Source: Olivibacter domesticus
GTDB lineage: Bacteria; Bacteroidota; Bacteroidia; Sphingobacteriales; Sphingobacteriaceae
Direction: 5' to 3'
Length of the DNA: 64,000 bases
Assembly: GCF_900109575.1 (NCBI RefSeq)
Contig: NZ_FOAF01000010.1
Location: 124,001 to 188,000, forward strand
The notes beneath the pieces were generated by a model. That model was given only the letters and a program-made list of their open reading frames with translations, did not search any database and was not told where the DNA came from. Positions 9,001-16,742 of this stretch are shown here, piece after piece. The position numbers and the translations under genes are program-made. How positions within the stretch are numbered: the first letter of the stretch is position 1; the number at the start of each line of letters is the position of its first letter.

Positions 9001-9045
9001 AAAAGTAATCCATCCAAGTAAATTGTTTGTTTTGTTATAATTCAT
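6010..9045 (-). CDS. DUF2723 (GT117-like) multi-pass membrane protein
   Basis: This 1011-residue protein begins with the DUF2723 region: a first membrane helix, then YWDCGEFIAAAYKMQIVHQPGAPLF at about residues 33-57, with the acidic Asp-Cys-Gly-Glu motif expected in the first periplasmic loop of GT-C glycosyltransferases. About a dozen hydrophobic segments reach to residue ~600. A large soluble C-terminal half follows, with an FTYGDNDTYPLWYVQ motif at about residue 638 and a tail of TPR-like helices. CAZy places DUF2723 proteins in family GT117, related to protein O-mannosyltransferases; acting on proteins at the periplasmic face is plausible but not shown here. It is a lone gene in a long intergenic setting. 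Confidence 0.82.
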   Translation of the reverse strand: MNYNKTNNLLGWITFFVSTLVYVLTLEPTASYWDCGEFIAAAYKMQIVHQPGAPLFLMLQNIFSNLAFGNKESLAYWMNFGSAVSSGLTIMFLFWTITALARKVLWKNNTEITQSSLIQIMGAGLVGALAYAVSDTFWFSAVESEVYAMSSLCTAIVFWAILKWEAHVDEPRSDKWLLFIAYIMGLSIGVHLLNLLTIPALALVVYFKRTKSPTNGGVFKTLLIGIVIVAFVLWGIIQYLIKFAAYFDLFFVNSLSLGFGSGVLCFMILVVGGLTYGIFYSIKHVKPHLNIILLSICFIIFGYGSFAMILVRAKADPTLNNSDPDNAFSFLSYLNREQYGEEPLVKGPYFTSKVTDRKEGGNTYIKGEEKYENIGKKYNYIYDRETVFPRIYSSDAGRGHPQFYRSWLNMGESEEPTFGNNLNFFFTYQIGHMYARYFFWNFVGRQNDQKGDGSFTEGNWITGIKPIDQARLGGQDALPDSVKTDPSNNKFYGLPLILGLIGALWHFKRNQKDAGIVGLLFFFTGLAIVLYLNQTPLQPRERDYAYAGSFYAFAIWIGLGVAGIADILQKKTNPKTAGLIATVVGLLAAPILMAKDGWDDHDRSTKYVARDLAKNYLESCAPNAILFTYGDNDTYPLWYVQEVENFRPDVRIVNLSLLSADWYVRQMKDKVNESAPLPITMKDSQFKQGTRDGLSFLDRGFKEPIELSSILDVLLSDNPNDQVEYQDGSRSNYLFTKNFKLTVNREEVLKNKVVPAKWDGNIVDTMVWNYNKDYVSKAELAMFDILVHNNWKRPIYFATTVPNSNYMGLDNYLINEGFALKLMPIKFNKTEEEMRMGESVNTEALYNNTMNKFVWGDLAHARYLDHESYGMLSLIVNNFSTLSQSLYEEGKKEEAKKALARCLEVIPQRIYSLGESRVLYFLCKQLYQAGLTDKANALLERNATYVDGLLKYYIAIAKTKPNLEMQNIQMGTQVIYSSGELAKEYKQEKQAKAMEKSLNEIETMFSGTQGK

Positions 9046-9400
9046 TCGTAATAATTATTTAGAGTATTTATTCCCTCCTGCTTCCCCGTCTACAGACGGA
9101 TTGATCATGTCAGGTTCATTAGCTGTATTATATAATTACGTGCCGAAAATAAGTATTAGTATTGATATTATAGAAAGAAGCGATGTTAAAATTTAAATTG
9201 CGGTTGTCAATAGACGTATCAAGACAGAAGTATCAAAATGTAAAAGGCAATTTTTCAATTTAACCGCTGATTTTGAAATGTTAGTTAACGGGCGATCGAA
9301 AGACAAAGACAGCTAAAAAGGCGGCGAAGCATAAATCCCTAAAAAAACTTATTGATATTCAATAAAGTGCTATAAAAACAAAAAAAAATGAAGAAAATAT
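9046..9400. other. Intergenic region upstream of the DUF2723 gene
   Basis: No gene is seen. The stretch holds a palindrome CCGTCTACAGACGG at 9086-9099 and, on the plus strand, TTGATCATGTC followed by AGGTTCAT (9101-9119), almost repeated at 57493-57511. A short run of 7-bp units lies at 9212-9246. A minus-strand TATTTTCG (about 9149-9156) is one mismatch from the -7 consensus and could start the DUF2723 transcript, which would then carry the palindrome in its leader. Confidence 0.4.
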
Positions 9401-9431
9401 TTTGTGTATTTAGAATATCGCTTTATATTTG
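9401..9431 (+). promoter_or_regulatory. Consensus Bacteroidota promoter for tRNA-Gln (and probably prs)
   Basis: TTTG at 9401-9404, exactly 19 bases, then TATATTTG at 9424-9431: a full match to the TTTG-N19-TAnnTTTG consensus. The predicted start lies about 30 bases before the tRNA. Confidence 0.85.
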
Positions 9432-9469
9432 CACTCCGTTTACGGCAGATGGCTGATAAACGAAATGAT

Positions 9470-9540
9470 TGCCCGATAGTATAAAGGTAGTACAACTGAT
9501 TTTGGTTCAGTTTGTCTAGGTTCGAATCCTGGTCGGGCAA
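9470..9540 (+). tRNA. tRNA-Gln (anticodon TTG)
   Basis: The acceptor stem TGCCCGA pairs with TCGGGCA. The anticodon arm ACTGA / TCAGT encloses TTTTGGT with anticodon TTG, and the T arm CTAGG-TTCGAAT-CCTGG is intact. The discriminator base is A and CCA is not encoded. Length is 71 bases. A consensus promoter precedes it and a hairpin terminator follows 15 bases later, just before prs. Confidence 0.95.
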
Positions 9541-9554
9541 CAAAAAAAAGAGAC

Positions 9555-9586
9555 TCGGGTCGTTTAGGAACGGCCCGATTTTTTTA
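9555..9586 (+). terminator. Hairpin with T-run between tRNA-Gln and prs
   Basis: A 10-bp stem with one G-T pair (TCGGGTCGTT at 9555-9564, AACGGCCCGA at 9569-9578) has a 4-base loop and seven Ts. Because prs begins only about 20 bases later with no promoter of its own, prs mRNA probably depends on read-through of this site. Confidence 0.8.
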
Positions 9587-9604
9587 AACACCAAACCCGC
9601 ACTC

Positions 9605-10561
9605 ATGCCTCTGCAATTTAACACCGTTAAATTATTTGCCGGATCTGGTAGCAAGGAACTGGCAAACAAAATCTCAAAATCTTATGGGAAAGCACTGGGT
9701 GAAATGACGTTATCTCGTTTTAGCGATGGCGAATTTCAGCCCTTCTACAATGAATCCATTCGTGGAAGTGATGTGTTTTTAGTCCAATCTACCTTTCAAC
9801 CAACAGATAATTTATTTGAATTACTGTTGATGATTGATGCTGCAAAACGAGCTTCAGCTCATTATATCACAGCTGTAGTACCTTACTTTGGTTTTGCTCG
9901 TCAAGATCGCAAAGATAAACCTCGTGTTGCCATTGGTGCCAAAATGATAGCGAATCTACTGACAGCGGCTGGTGCACATCGCATTATGACGATGGATTTA
10001 CATGCTGCGCAAATTCAGGGTTTTTTTGATATTCCCGTTGACCACTTGGATGGCGCCAGTATTTTTGTTCCGCATATCAAATCGCTTAATCTTCCTAATT
10101 TAACAATTGCATCTCCAGATATGGGTGGCTCTTATCGTGCAAGAACGTTTGCGAAATACTTTAATGCGGAAGTGGTTATATGTGATAAGCAACGCAAACG
10201 TGCAAATGAAATTGAATCGATGTCGATCATTGGAGATGTGGAAGGACAAGATATCGTGCTAATAGACGATATCTGTGATACGGCTGGCACGCTTTCCAAA
10301 GCTGCTTCTCTAATTATGGAAAAGGGGGCTACTAGTGTTCGCGCTGTTTGTACACATCCTGTCCTTTCCGGGAAAGCTTATGAAACAATCGAAAATTCAG
10401 CATTAAGCGAGTTGATTGTAACAGACACTATTCCTTTGAAAGGATATAGTAGTAAAATAAAAGTATTATCTACCGCTGATTTATTTGCACGCGCCATTAC
10501 TAATATAAATGAACACGGATCGATAAGCGATTTATTTAAAATTATCGACCAAAATAGATAG
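9605..10561 (+). CDS. prs: Ribose-phosphate pyrophosphokinase (PRPP synthetase)
   Basis: This enzyme transfers pyrophosphate from ATP to ribose 5-phosphate, making PRPP for purine, pyrimidine, NAD and histidine synthesis. The start at 9605 (MPLQFNTVKLFAG) gives 318 residues, the usual family length; the frame is open further upstream but only into the terminator and tRNA, so that extension is rejected. Visible signatures are FSDGEF, the flexible-loop YFGFARQDRKDKPR with catalytic Lys/Arg, the MDLHAAQIQGFF metal-binding His region, and the PRPP loop VLIDDICDTAGT. Its product feeds HisG, encoded 13 kb downstream. Confidence 0.96.
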   Translation: MPLQFNTVKLFAGSGSKELANKISKSYGKALGEMTLSRFSDGEFQPFYNESIRGSDVFLVQSTFQPTDNLFELLLMIDAAKRASAHYITAVVPYFGFARQDRKDKPRVAIGAKMIANLLTAAGAHRIMTMDLHAAQIQGFFDIPVDHLDGASIFVPHIKSLNLPNLTIASPDMGGSYRARTFAKYFNAEVVICDKQRKRANEIESMSIIGDVEGQDIVLIDDICDTAGTLSKAASLIMEKGATSVRAVCTHPVLSGKAYETIENSALSELIVTDTIPLKGYSSKIKVLSTADLFARAITNINEHGSISDLFKIIDQNR

Positions 10562-10582
10562 TAGTTTGTAAATAGTTTTTTC

Positions 10583-10590
10583 TATCTTTG
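10583..10590 (+). promoter_or_regulatory. -7 element for rplY
   Basis: TATCTTTG matches TAnnTTTG exactly 22 bases before the rplY ATG. A TTTG at 10565-10568 is 14 bases upstream, shorter than the usual 19, so the -33 element is uncertain. Confidence 0.5.
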
Positions 10591-10612
10591 CAAGCTTAAA
10601 ATAAAAATAAAA

Positions 10613-11200
10613 ATGAAATCAATTGCTATTAGCGGTTCTCTAAGAGAGAACGTAGGGAAAAGAGACGCGAAAGAATTACGCTATGCTGGGAAAGTACCAG
10701 CGGTTCTTTACGGTGGTGATCAACAATACCACTTTTCTGTGTCCGCAGCTGATTTGAAATCTTTGGTTTATACGCCAGATGTTCATTTCGTTGACCTTGA
10801 TTTAGGTGGAAAAAAATTCCAAGCGATCGTTCAGGAATCGCAGTTTCATCCTTTAACGGATCAGATTATTCACATCGATTTCTTAGCACTTAATGATAAG
10901 AAAGAGGTGTCTGTGAATATACCTATTGAATTAACAGGTACTTCACCAGGTGTAAAAATGGGTGGTAAATTAATCCAAAAGTTACGTAAACTTCGCGTAA
11001 AGGCCTTACCTAATGATCTACCTCAAACAATTGAAGTGAGCTTAGAGTCACTAGAGGTAGGTAAATCGGTTCGTGTTGATGCGATCAAAATTAAAAATGC
11101 GGCTGTGCTTAACAATGGAGATGATACAATTGTATCCGTTGTGATGTCACGTGCATTGAAACAAGCTGAGCAAGAAGCTGCGAAAGCTGGGAAAAAATAG
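10613..11200 (+). CDS. rplY: 50S ribosomal protein L25/general stress protein Ctc
   Basis: The 195-residue protein is the long CTC form of L25, which binds 5S rRNA in the large subunit. The N-terminal L25 domain (residues 1-90) contains the RENVGKRDAKELR start and KVPAVLYGG. The C-terminal TL5-type beta domain (about residues 95-185) shows VSVNIPIELTGTSPGVKMGG and PQTIEVSLESLEVGKSVRVD. A Lys/Ala-rich tail ends it. The order prs-rplY-pth is common in many bacteria. It has its own -7 element and a terminator after the stop. Confidence 0.95.
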   Translation: MKSIAISGSLRENVGKRDAKELRYAGKVPAVLYGGDQQYHFSVSAADLKSLVYTPDVHFVDLDLGGKKFQAIVQESQFHPLTDQIIHIDFLALNDKKEVSVNIPIELTGTSPGVKMGGKLIQKLRKLRVKALPNDLPQTIEVSLESLEVGKSVRVDAIKIKNAAVLNNGDDTIVSVVMSRALKQAEQEAAKAGKK

Positions 11201-11220
11201 ATCTCAATTTTTTTATAAAG

Positions 11221-11255
11221 AAAGCATCCGACATAAATCATCGGATGCTTTTTTT
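11221..11255 (+). terminator. Rho-independent terminator after rplY
   Basis: An 11-bp perfect stem, AAAGCATCCGA (11221-11231) with its complement at 11241-11251, is followed by a run of Ts. Confidence 0.92.
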
Positions 11256-11328
11256 GTTGTAGGATGCGGATTAAAAACCCATTTTTGTTGAGAATATCTT
11301 TCGGTGTTAAATTTAAATATTCGATTAA

Positions 11329-11889
11329 ATGAAATATCTTATTGTAGGATTGGGTAATATAGGGCAAGAGTATGCCGATACACGCCATAACATAGGTTTT
11401 ATGGTTGCAGATGAACTTGTGAAAGAGTTTGGTGCTAACTATTCTACTTTAAAATATGCCTTTTATTCAGAGTTTAAATATAAAGGAAGAACATTGCATG
11501 TGATTAAACCAACTACCTATATGAATTTAAGCGGCAAGGCAGTGAACTTTTGGATACATGAACTAAAAATACCGCTTCAAAATACGTTGGTAATTGTGGA
11601 CGACCTTGCTATACCTTTTGGAAGTATTCGTATAAAACCTAAAGGGAGTGCAGCAGGGCATAATGGTTTAAAAAGTATTGAAGCACTATGTGGTGGACAG
11701 CAATATCCTCGGTTGAGGTTTGGCATTGGTGATGATTACCCAAAAGGGAGGCAAATTGATTATGTTCTGGGTGCTTTCGATAAGACTGAGCAAATGGAAT
11801 TACCAGGTCTTATTAAGCATTCAACAGAAGCTATAAAAAGTTTTGTATCAACAAGCTTGGAATTAACTATGACGAATTTTAATAAGTAA
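11329..11889 (+). CDS. pth: Peptidyl-tRNA hydrolase
   Basis: The 186-residue enzyme cleaves the ester bond of peptidyl-tRNAs that drop off ribosomes, recycling tRNA. It has the N-terminal VGLGNIGQEYADTRHNIGF signature with catalytic His20, KPTTYMNLSG with the conserved Asn, the DDLAIPFG strand with the catalytic Asp, and the GSAAGHNGLKS helix that contacts tRNA. The length is normal. It lies 128 bases after rplY and 10 bases before the ArsC-like gene, which is probably co-transcribed. Confidence 0.96.
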   Translation: MKYLIVGLGNIGQEYADTRHNIGFMVADELVKEFGANYSTLKYAFYSEFKYKGRTLHVIKPTTYMNLSGKAVNFWIHELKIPLQNTLVIVDDLAIPFGSIRIKPKGSAAGHNGLKSIEALCGGQQYPRLRFGIGDDYPKGRQIDYVLGAFDKTEQMELPGLIKHSTEAIKSFVSTSLELTMTNFNK

Positions 11890-11899
11890 AATATATATT

Positions 11900-12244
11900 A
11901 TGAAGATATATGGAATAAAGAATTGCAACACAGTAAAAAAGGCACTCGATTGGCTAAAAGAAAATCAGATTTCGTATGATTTTCAGGATTTTACGAAAGT
12001 TGGTGTAAATGAAGTGACGCTTAAGAGCTGGGAAAAAGAGGTTAGCTGGGAAGCGTTGGTGAACAAAAAAGGAACGACGTGGCGAAGTTTGTCGGATGAT
12101 GAGAAAGCTGCTATTAAAGATGAGAAAACCGCGAATAGTTTAATGCAAGCGAAAACGAGTGTAATAAAAAGACCGGTTATTGAATCACCAAAAGGTTTAA
12201 TCGTAGGTTTCGATGAAAAAGAATATATTGAAAAGCTAAAATAG
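11900..12244 (+). CDS. ArsC/Spx family thioredoxin-fold protein (YffB-like)
   Basis: This 114-residue protein has the ArsC/Spx core: MKIYGIKNCNTVKKALDWL with a single active-site Cys at residue 9, and later KRPVIESPKGLIVGF with the cis-Pro-type RPV motif. There is no CxxC pair, which argues against Spx-type redox switching. The family includes glutaredoxin-dependent arsenate reductases and YffB proteins of unknown role. No arsenic resistance gene is nearby, so true arsenate reduction is doubtful. It follows pth by 10 bases and ends before a strong terminator. Confidence 0.85.
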   Translation: MKIYGIKNCNTVKKALDWLKENQISYDFQDFTKVGVNEVTLKSWEKEVSWEALVNKKGTTWRSLSDDEKAAIKDEKTANSLMQAKTSVIKRPVIESPKGLIVGFDEKEYIEKLK

Positions 12245-12252
12245 TTGTTACA

Positions 12253-12285
12253 AAGGCCCGAAACATACGTTTCGGGCCTTGTACT
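12253..12285 (+). terminator. Rho-independent terminator after the ArsC-like gene
   Basis: A 12-bp perfect GC-rich stem, AAGGCCCGAAAC (12253-12264) with its complement at 12269-12280, has a 4-base loop and short T stretches after it. Confidence 0.9.
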
Positions 12286-12350
12286 TTTAAAAAGCGCTCA
12301 TAATATGCTATATTAGCTCGATACTAACAATAGCACATAATTCTTTGCAC

Positions 12351-14306
12351 ATGCGGACTAACTATTTCTTGATTTCTTCAATCGTGGCGCTTACAAGCGT
12401 ATCCCAACTTTTTGCCCAAAATACCATTCAAAGTAAATACAGTTATGAAGAGGCATTTACGCCTGTATTTTACCCATATAATGGTAGTGAATATAGATCC
12501 GCTAGTGGAATGCCCGGGCCAAAATATTGGCAAAATAAGGTGGATTATAAAATCAAAGCCCATCTTGATGACGAGAAAAAGAAGGTTTCGGGTGAGGTTA
12601 GGATGAGTTACACCAATAACAGTCCTGATAAGCTTGATTTTATGTGGATTCAGCTGGATCAAAATCTTTTTTCTAAAAAGAGTCGCGGTATGCGCACAAT
12701 CTCTGTTGGAAAAAGCCGGTATGGTTCACATGACGTACCTTTCGAAGGTGGTTATACAATAGAGTCAGTTAAATCTGCTGACGGTAAAGAACTGAAATAT
12801 TTAATAGATGATACCCGGATGCAGGTGTTTTTACCGCAAGGATTAAATCCAGCAGGAGGTAGTACAGAGATACAGATAACGTATAACTATACGATACCCG
12901 GCTATGGTGCTGATAGGACAGGTGTATTGCCGACAAAAAATGGCGATATATTTGCCGTAGCGCAGTGGTATCCGAGAGTAGCCGTTTATGACGATATTTT
13001 AGGTTGGAACGCGCAGCCTTACACGGGGCCTGGTGAGTTTTACCTAGAATACGGTAATTTCGAGATAGCTATTACTGCTCCTGCTAAGCAAGTGGTGGTG
13101 TGTGGTGGTGAGCTGTTAAATCCAGAAGAGGTTTACACCGCTGAACAATTAAAGCGTTGGGAGCAGGCTAGAAGTAGTGATGAAACAGTTGTAATACGTT
13201 CGGACGAAGAAGTTACAAAGGGATCTTCCAGACCTAAAGGCAAAAAAGAGCTGACATGGAAGTTCCGGTTAAATAATAGTAGGGATATTGCTTGGGCTGC
13301 TTCTAGTAGCTTTGTGATCGATGCTGCCAGAATAAATCTCCCTGATGGTAAGAAATCGCTTGCTATTTCTGCTTATCCTGCTGAAAGCATTGGTAATAAT
13401 GGATGGGAACGATCAACTGAATATACAAAATCATCGATCGAATATTATGCTAAAAAATGGTTTTCTTACCCTTACCCAGTGGCTGTAAATGTGGCTACTA
13501 TTGTAGGGGGAATGGAATATCCTGGAATTGTATTTTGTAAAAGTACAGCAAAAGATGCTGGTTTGTGGGGTGTAACGGATCATGAATTTGGCCATATATG
13601 GTTTCCAATGATAGTGGGTAGTAATGAACGTTTGTATGCATGGATGGATGAAGGATTCAATAGCTTTATAAATTCACTCTCTAAGAATGAGTTTAATAAT
13701 GGAGAATACAAGAGCCCGAAATATGATGGACATCGCTTAGCGCAGGATTATTTTCAGGACGACACGGAGCCGATCATGTCATCGCCACAAAATATGAAAG
13801 AGAAGAACATTGGTACACTCGCGTACAGGAAACCACAATTGGGCCTCACGATTTTGCGTGAGCAGGTCTTGGGAGAAGAACGCTTTGATAGAGCCTTCAA
13901 ACAGTATATAGAATATTGGGCATATAAGCATCCTACGCCTTATGATTTCTTTCATACGATGGAGAACGTTGCAGGCGAAAATTTAAGCTGGTTTTGGCGT
14001 TCTTGGTTTCAACAATCATGGAAACTAGACCAAGCCATTACCAATGTGGCATATGTAGACGGGGATCCTAGCAAAGGGGCAATAGTTACGGTGGCTAATC
14101 TAGAAAAAATGCCTATGCCCTTAATTGTGGAAGCGACAACGACGAGTGGGGGCAAAGAAACAATTAAATTGCCCGTCGAAATATGGGAGAGAAATAAGTC
14201 CTTTGTCTTCACCCTTCCAACAACAGAGGCCTTAAGCTCGGTGGTTATTGATCCAGAAAAAATATTCCCTGATATCAATCCATCTAATAATAGTTGGAAT
14301 AATTAA
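12351..14306 (+). CDS. Exported M1-family metallopeptidase
   Basis: From ATG 12351 the protein has 651 residues; a TTG two codons upstream is less likely. A signal peptide runs to about LFAQ (residue 23). The gluzincin zinc site is present: HEFGH with His411, Glu412 and His415, then the third ligand in WMDEGFNSF 19 residues after the second His. The exopeptidase motif appears as VGGMEYPG near residue 387. Family members are zinc aminopeptidases; an exported form probably trims peptides in the periplasm. The N-terminal part (residues 30-230) forms the beta-saddle domain. It lies alone after a terminator. Confidence 0.9.
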   Translation: MRTNYFLISSIVALTSVSQLFAQNTIQSKYSYEEAFTPVFYPYNGSEYRSASGMPGPKYWQNKVDYKIKAHLDDEKKKVSGEVRMSYTNNSPDKLDFMWIQLDQNLFSKKSRGMRTISVGKSRYGSHDVPFEGGYTIESVKSADGKELKYLIDDTRMQVFLPQGLNPAGGSTEIQITYNYTIPGYGADRTGVLPTKNGDIFAVAQWYPRVAVYDDILGWNAQPYTGPGEFYLEYGNFEIAITAPAKQVVVCGGELLNPEEVYTAEQLKRWEQARSSDETVVIRSDEEVTKGSSRPKGKKELTWKFRLNNSRDIAWAASSSFVIDAARINLPDGKKSLAISAYPAESIGNNGWERSTEYTKSSIEYYAKKWFSYPYPVAVNVATIVGGMEYPGIVFCKSTAKDAGLWGVTDHEFGHIWFPMIVGSNERLYAWMDEGFNSFINSLSKNEFNNGEYKSPKYDGHRLAQDYFQDDTEPIMSSPQNMKEKNIGTLAYRKPQLGLTILREQVLGEERFDRAFKQYIEYWAYKHPTPYDFFHTMENVAGENLSWFWRSWFQQSWKLDQAITNVAYVDGDPSKGAIVTVANLEKMPMPLIVEATTTSGGKETIKLPVEIWERNKSFVFTLPTTEALSSVVIDPEKIFPDINPSNNSWNN

Positions 14307-14379
14307 TGGGTTCTAAATTTATGACAAAATAAAAATTAAGAGCCTTAAAGTTTCTAATGCATTTATAACAGTTTTGACT

Positions 14380-14387
14380 TATGTTTG
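14380..14387 (+). promoter_or_regulatory. -7 element before the exported protein gene
   Basis: TATGTTTG matches TAnnTTTG exactly, 30 bases before the ATG at 14418. It covers an alternative upstream TTG start, which supports the downstream ATG. No clear -33 element is present. Confidence 0.5.
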
Positions 14388-14417
14388 TTAAATAATACTG
14401 ACATCAACGACGATATT

Positions 14418-15137
14418 ATGAAAGGATTTATCTGCTTCTTTTTGGTTATTTTAGCATTTGCATCTCACCCTATTGCTGCCAATGCGCAGGATCGCTTAAA
14501 AGGCCTCGTGCTGGAGTATAAGAGTAACGAAGCGCTTCAACAGGTTTTGGTTAAAAATTTAACCAAGGGGGATAGCGTGATAAGCAATAACAATGGAGCG
14601 TTCGACATTTCTGCAAATAAGGATGACGTTTTGTCTTTTTCCTATCCTGGATATAGAACGGATAGTTTGGTTGTGACTGACTTTGCCGTCAAAAGAGTTT
14701 ATTTAACGTCTATAAACGACCCTCGAATATTAAAAGAGGTAAATATTACTGCACTGACAAACAGTAAGCTAGCAGAAGAGAAGGAACGCATGAGAAAGCA
14801 AGCACAATTTGCAAATACGGTGTCAGGAGGAGGGATTGGTCTTTCTCCTTCTAAAATATTCGGAAGGGAGGCAAGGGAAGCGCGAAGACAATACCGGATG
14901 TTAGACGAAGAAAGTAATAACCGTATCATTGATGCTAAATTTACTGAAGTACTTGTTACCAGCTTAACACCCTTGCAAGGACAGGACCTTTCTTTGTTTA
15001 TGGCAAAATATCGGCCAAAAGTAGCTTTTGTTAAAGAAGCGGATGATGAACGTATGCGTTTATATATAATGGACTCTTATAATGCATTTAAGAAATTGAG
15101 TCAATCAGCAAAAGAGAAAATAAAGATTAGCAAATAG
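14418..15137 (+). CDS. Exported protein with carboxypeptidase-like regulatory domain
   Basis: From ATG 14418 the protein has 239 residues. A signal peptide ends near ANAQ (residue 24). RLKGLVLEYKSNEALQQVLVKN, then NNNGAFDISANKDDVLSFSYPGYRTDSLVV, matches the beta-sandwich of CarboxypepD_reg-like domains that open SusC and other Bacteroidota surface proteins. After EVNITAL, a charged helical region (about residues 115-170) and a C-terminal block of unknown fold follow. No TonB barrel is attached, so it is a free-standing envelope protein of unknown function, convergent with the WD40 gene. Confidence 0.65.
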   Translation: MKGFICFFLVILAFASHPIAANAQDRLKGLVLEYKSNEALQQVLVKNLTKGDSVISNNNGAFDISANKDDVLSFSYPGYRTDSLVVTDFAVKRVYLTSINDPRILKEVNITALTNSKLAEEKERMRKQAQFANTVSGGGIGLSPSKIFGREAREARRQYRMLDEESNNRIIDAKFTEVLVTSLTPLQGQDLSLFMAKYRPKVAFVKEADDERMRLYIMDSYNAFKKLSQSAKEKIKISK

Positions 15138-15197
15138 TTTACTCCTTGAATGTGAGGTGTAAAAAAGGATACACCACCATAGGTAGGGACGATTGGC

Positions 15198-16115
15198 TTA
15201 GGTGATATTGATCTCCCAAACCATCACCGTTTTATCGTCGCTTACGGTAATCAACGTGTTACGACTGCTCCATAAAATATTATTAATTGATAAGCGATGC
15301 ACAGGATAACCCTTCTCAAGGCTTATATTCTTTAGTAGGGAATAATCTTCAGCGCGCCATATTTTAATACTTTTATCTCTGCTGGCAGTGGCAAGAATGG
15401 GCAATTCGGGGTTATAGACAATGCCGTATACGGTAAACATATGCGCGGTAAGGTTTTTTACTAAATGATAATCAATCGGATCAAAAATGTTTAATTGCGC
15501 ATCACGTCCACCAGTTAATAGTTGATGTGTATCAGGCGAAAAACACAAAGCAGTAATCGCTGCACTATGTTCATCAATTTCATGTATTAGTGAATATTCT
15601 TTTGCATCAAAAATTCTTATTTTACTGTCTTTAGAGCCCAATGCAAATACATTTTCTTCTTTATTAAGCGCAATACAGCGTACGGTATCTTTCGATACGC
15701 TAAAATTATACAACCGTTGAAAGGATTGTGTGTTCCATATAGAAACGGTTCCGTCTTCGGAAGATACGATCAACTCAGGCTTTGAGTAAAATGACTGAAT
15801 ACCGAAAACAGGTTTTTCGTGATGTATGAGTTTTGCTACGACCTTATTAGCTTCAAAATCCACTATGGTAACCAAGCCGCTCCGTTCGCCAACGGCCAAT
15901 AAAGAGCTATTTGCTATACGATGCAGGCAATAAACAGAGCTTTTTACAGGCAATAGTACTCGTTTAAATTCACCTTTTATCAAATCCCATTCAACTACCC
16001 CCTTATCGTTACCAGCAGTAAACAAGAGCGTCGAGTCTACATTTCTTTCGAGTGCAAAAATGGGATTTTGATGCCCTGTTAAAGCATGTTTTTTAATAAC
16101 TTCGATATTGCTCAT
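15198..16115 (-). CDS. WD40 repeat protein, last gene of the his operon
   Basis: The 305-residue protein consists almost wholly of about seven WD40 repeats, for example GHQNPIFALERN...GVVEWDL, HSAAITALCFSP...LNIFDP and HMFTVYGIVYNP...IKIWRAE, ending in KTVMVWEI. It should fold as one beta-propeller serving as a protein-binding platform. There is no signal peptide, so it is cytoplasmic. Its start lies 6 bases after the hisIE stop, so it is almost certainly transcribed and possibly translationally coupled with the histidine genes, although no histidine-related role is known. Confidence 0.88.
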   Translation of the reverse strand: MSNIEVIKKHALTGHQNPIFALERNVDSTLLFTAGNDKGVVEWDLIKGEFKRVLLPVKSSVYCLHRIANSSLLAVGERSGLVTIVDFEANKVVAKLIHHEKPVFGIQSFYSKPELIVSSEDGTVSIWNTQSFQRLYNFSVSKDTVRCIALNKEENVFALGSKDSKIRIFDAKEYSLIHEIDEHSAAITALCFSPDTHQLLTGGRDAQLNIFDPIDYHLVKNLTAHMFTVYGIVYNPELPILATASRDKSIKIWRAEDYSLLKNISLEKGYPVHRLSINNILWSSRNTLITVSDDKTVMVWEINIT

Positions 16116-16121
16116 CCGTTT

Positions 16122-16709
16122 TTATTTGTGATGGCGTTCCTCCAGATTTTTGGCTATTCTTTGAAGAGAGATGTTTTTTTCCTTTAATAATACCATCAAA
16201 TGAAATAATAAATCAGAAGACTCATTGACGAAATCTTTTTCTGTTTCTTTTAAGGCTGCAATAACCGTTTCTACAGCTTCTTCACCCACTTTTTGAGCTA
16301 TCTTATTAATTCCTTTTAGCTTCAACTTGTTTACGTAGGAATCTTCTTTAGGATTAATATATCGATCATCAATGATCTGTTCGAGCTCGAAAATGAAGTT
16401 TTGATTATAGTCCGTTTGAAAACAGCTCCTGGAGCCGGTGTGACAGGTGGGGCCTTGTGGTGAAGCCTTTATTAAAACAGTATCATTATCGCAATCGATG
16501 TCAATACTAACCACATTTAAATAGTTGCCACTTTCCTCCCCTTTTGTCCAAAGTCTGTTTTTTGAACGGGAGAAAAAAGTTACTTTTTTTTCAGACTGGG
16601 TTTTTTCCCAAGCTTCTTCGTTCATATACCCAAGCATGAGTACTTCGAGCGTTTGATGATCTTGGATAATTACAGGTACAAGTCCTGCACCTTTATTAAA
16701 GTCTAACAT
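16122..16709 (-). CDS. hisI: Bifunctional phosphoribosyl-AMP cyclohydrolase/phosphoribosyl-ATP pyrophosphatase
   Basis: The 195-residue HisIE fusion performs steps 2 and 3 of histidine synthesis. The N-terminal HisI domain (about 1-105) has the zinc-site residues in DIDCDNDTVLIKASPQGPTCHTG and SCFQ. The C-terminal HisE domain (about 108-195) is a MazG-like helix bundle with KVGEEAVETVIAAL and ESSDLLFHL, carrying the acidic metal ligands. The fused order is typical of Bacteroidota. It follows hisF by 33 bases and precedes the WD40 gene by 6. Confidence 0.97.
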   Translation of the reverse strand: MLDFNKGAGLVPVIIQDHQTLEVLMLGYMNEEAWEKTQSEKKVTFFSRSKNRLWTKGEESGNYLNVVSIDIDCDNDTVLIKASPQGPTCHTGSRSCFQTDYNQNFIFELEQIIDDRYINPKEDSYVNKLKLKGINKIAQKVGEEAVETVIAALKETEKDFVNESSDLLFHLMVLLKEKNISLQRIAKNLEERHHK

Positions 16710-16742
16710 TCTTGTTTAATTATCGTTCTGCTTTATGTTTTA

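Noticed and set aside
9081-9121. TPP-riboswitch-like GAACCTGA sequence before the DUF2723 gene
   Set aside because: The CTGAGA helix region and the rest of the THI-box core are missing, and the gene is not a thiamine gene.
9512-9604. Upstream extension of the prs frame
   Set aside because: It runs through the tRNA 3' end and a terminator hairpin. The residues do not resemble the PRPP synthetase start, while ATG 9605 fits the family length.
11900-12244. True arsenate reductase
   Set aside because: Only one Cys is present and no arsenic efflux or regulator gene is near; the family contains many proteins of other or unknown function.
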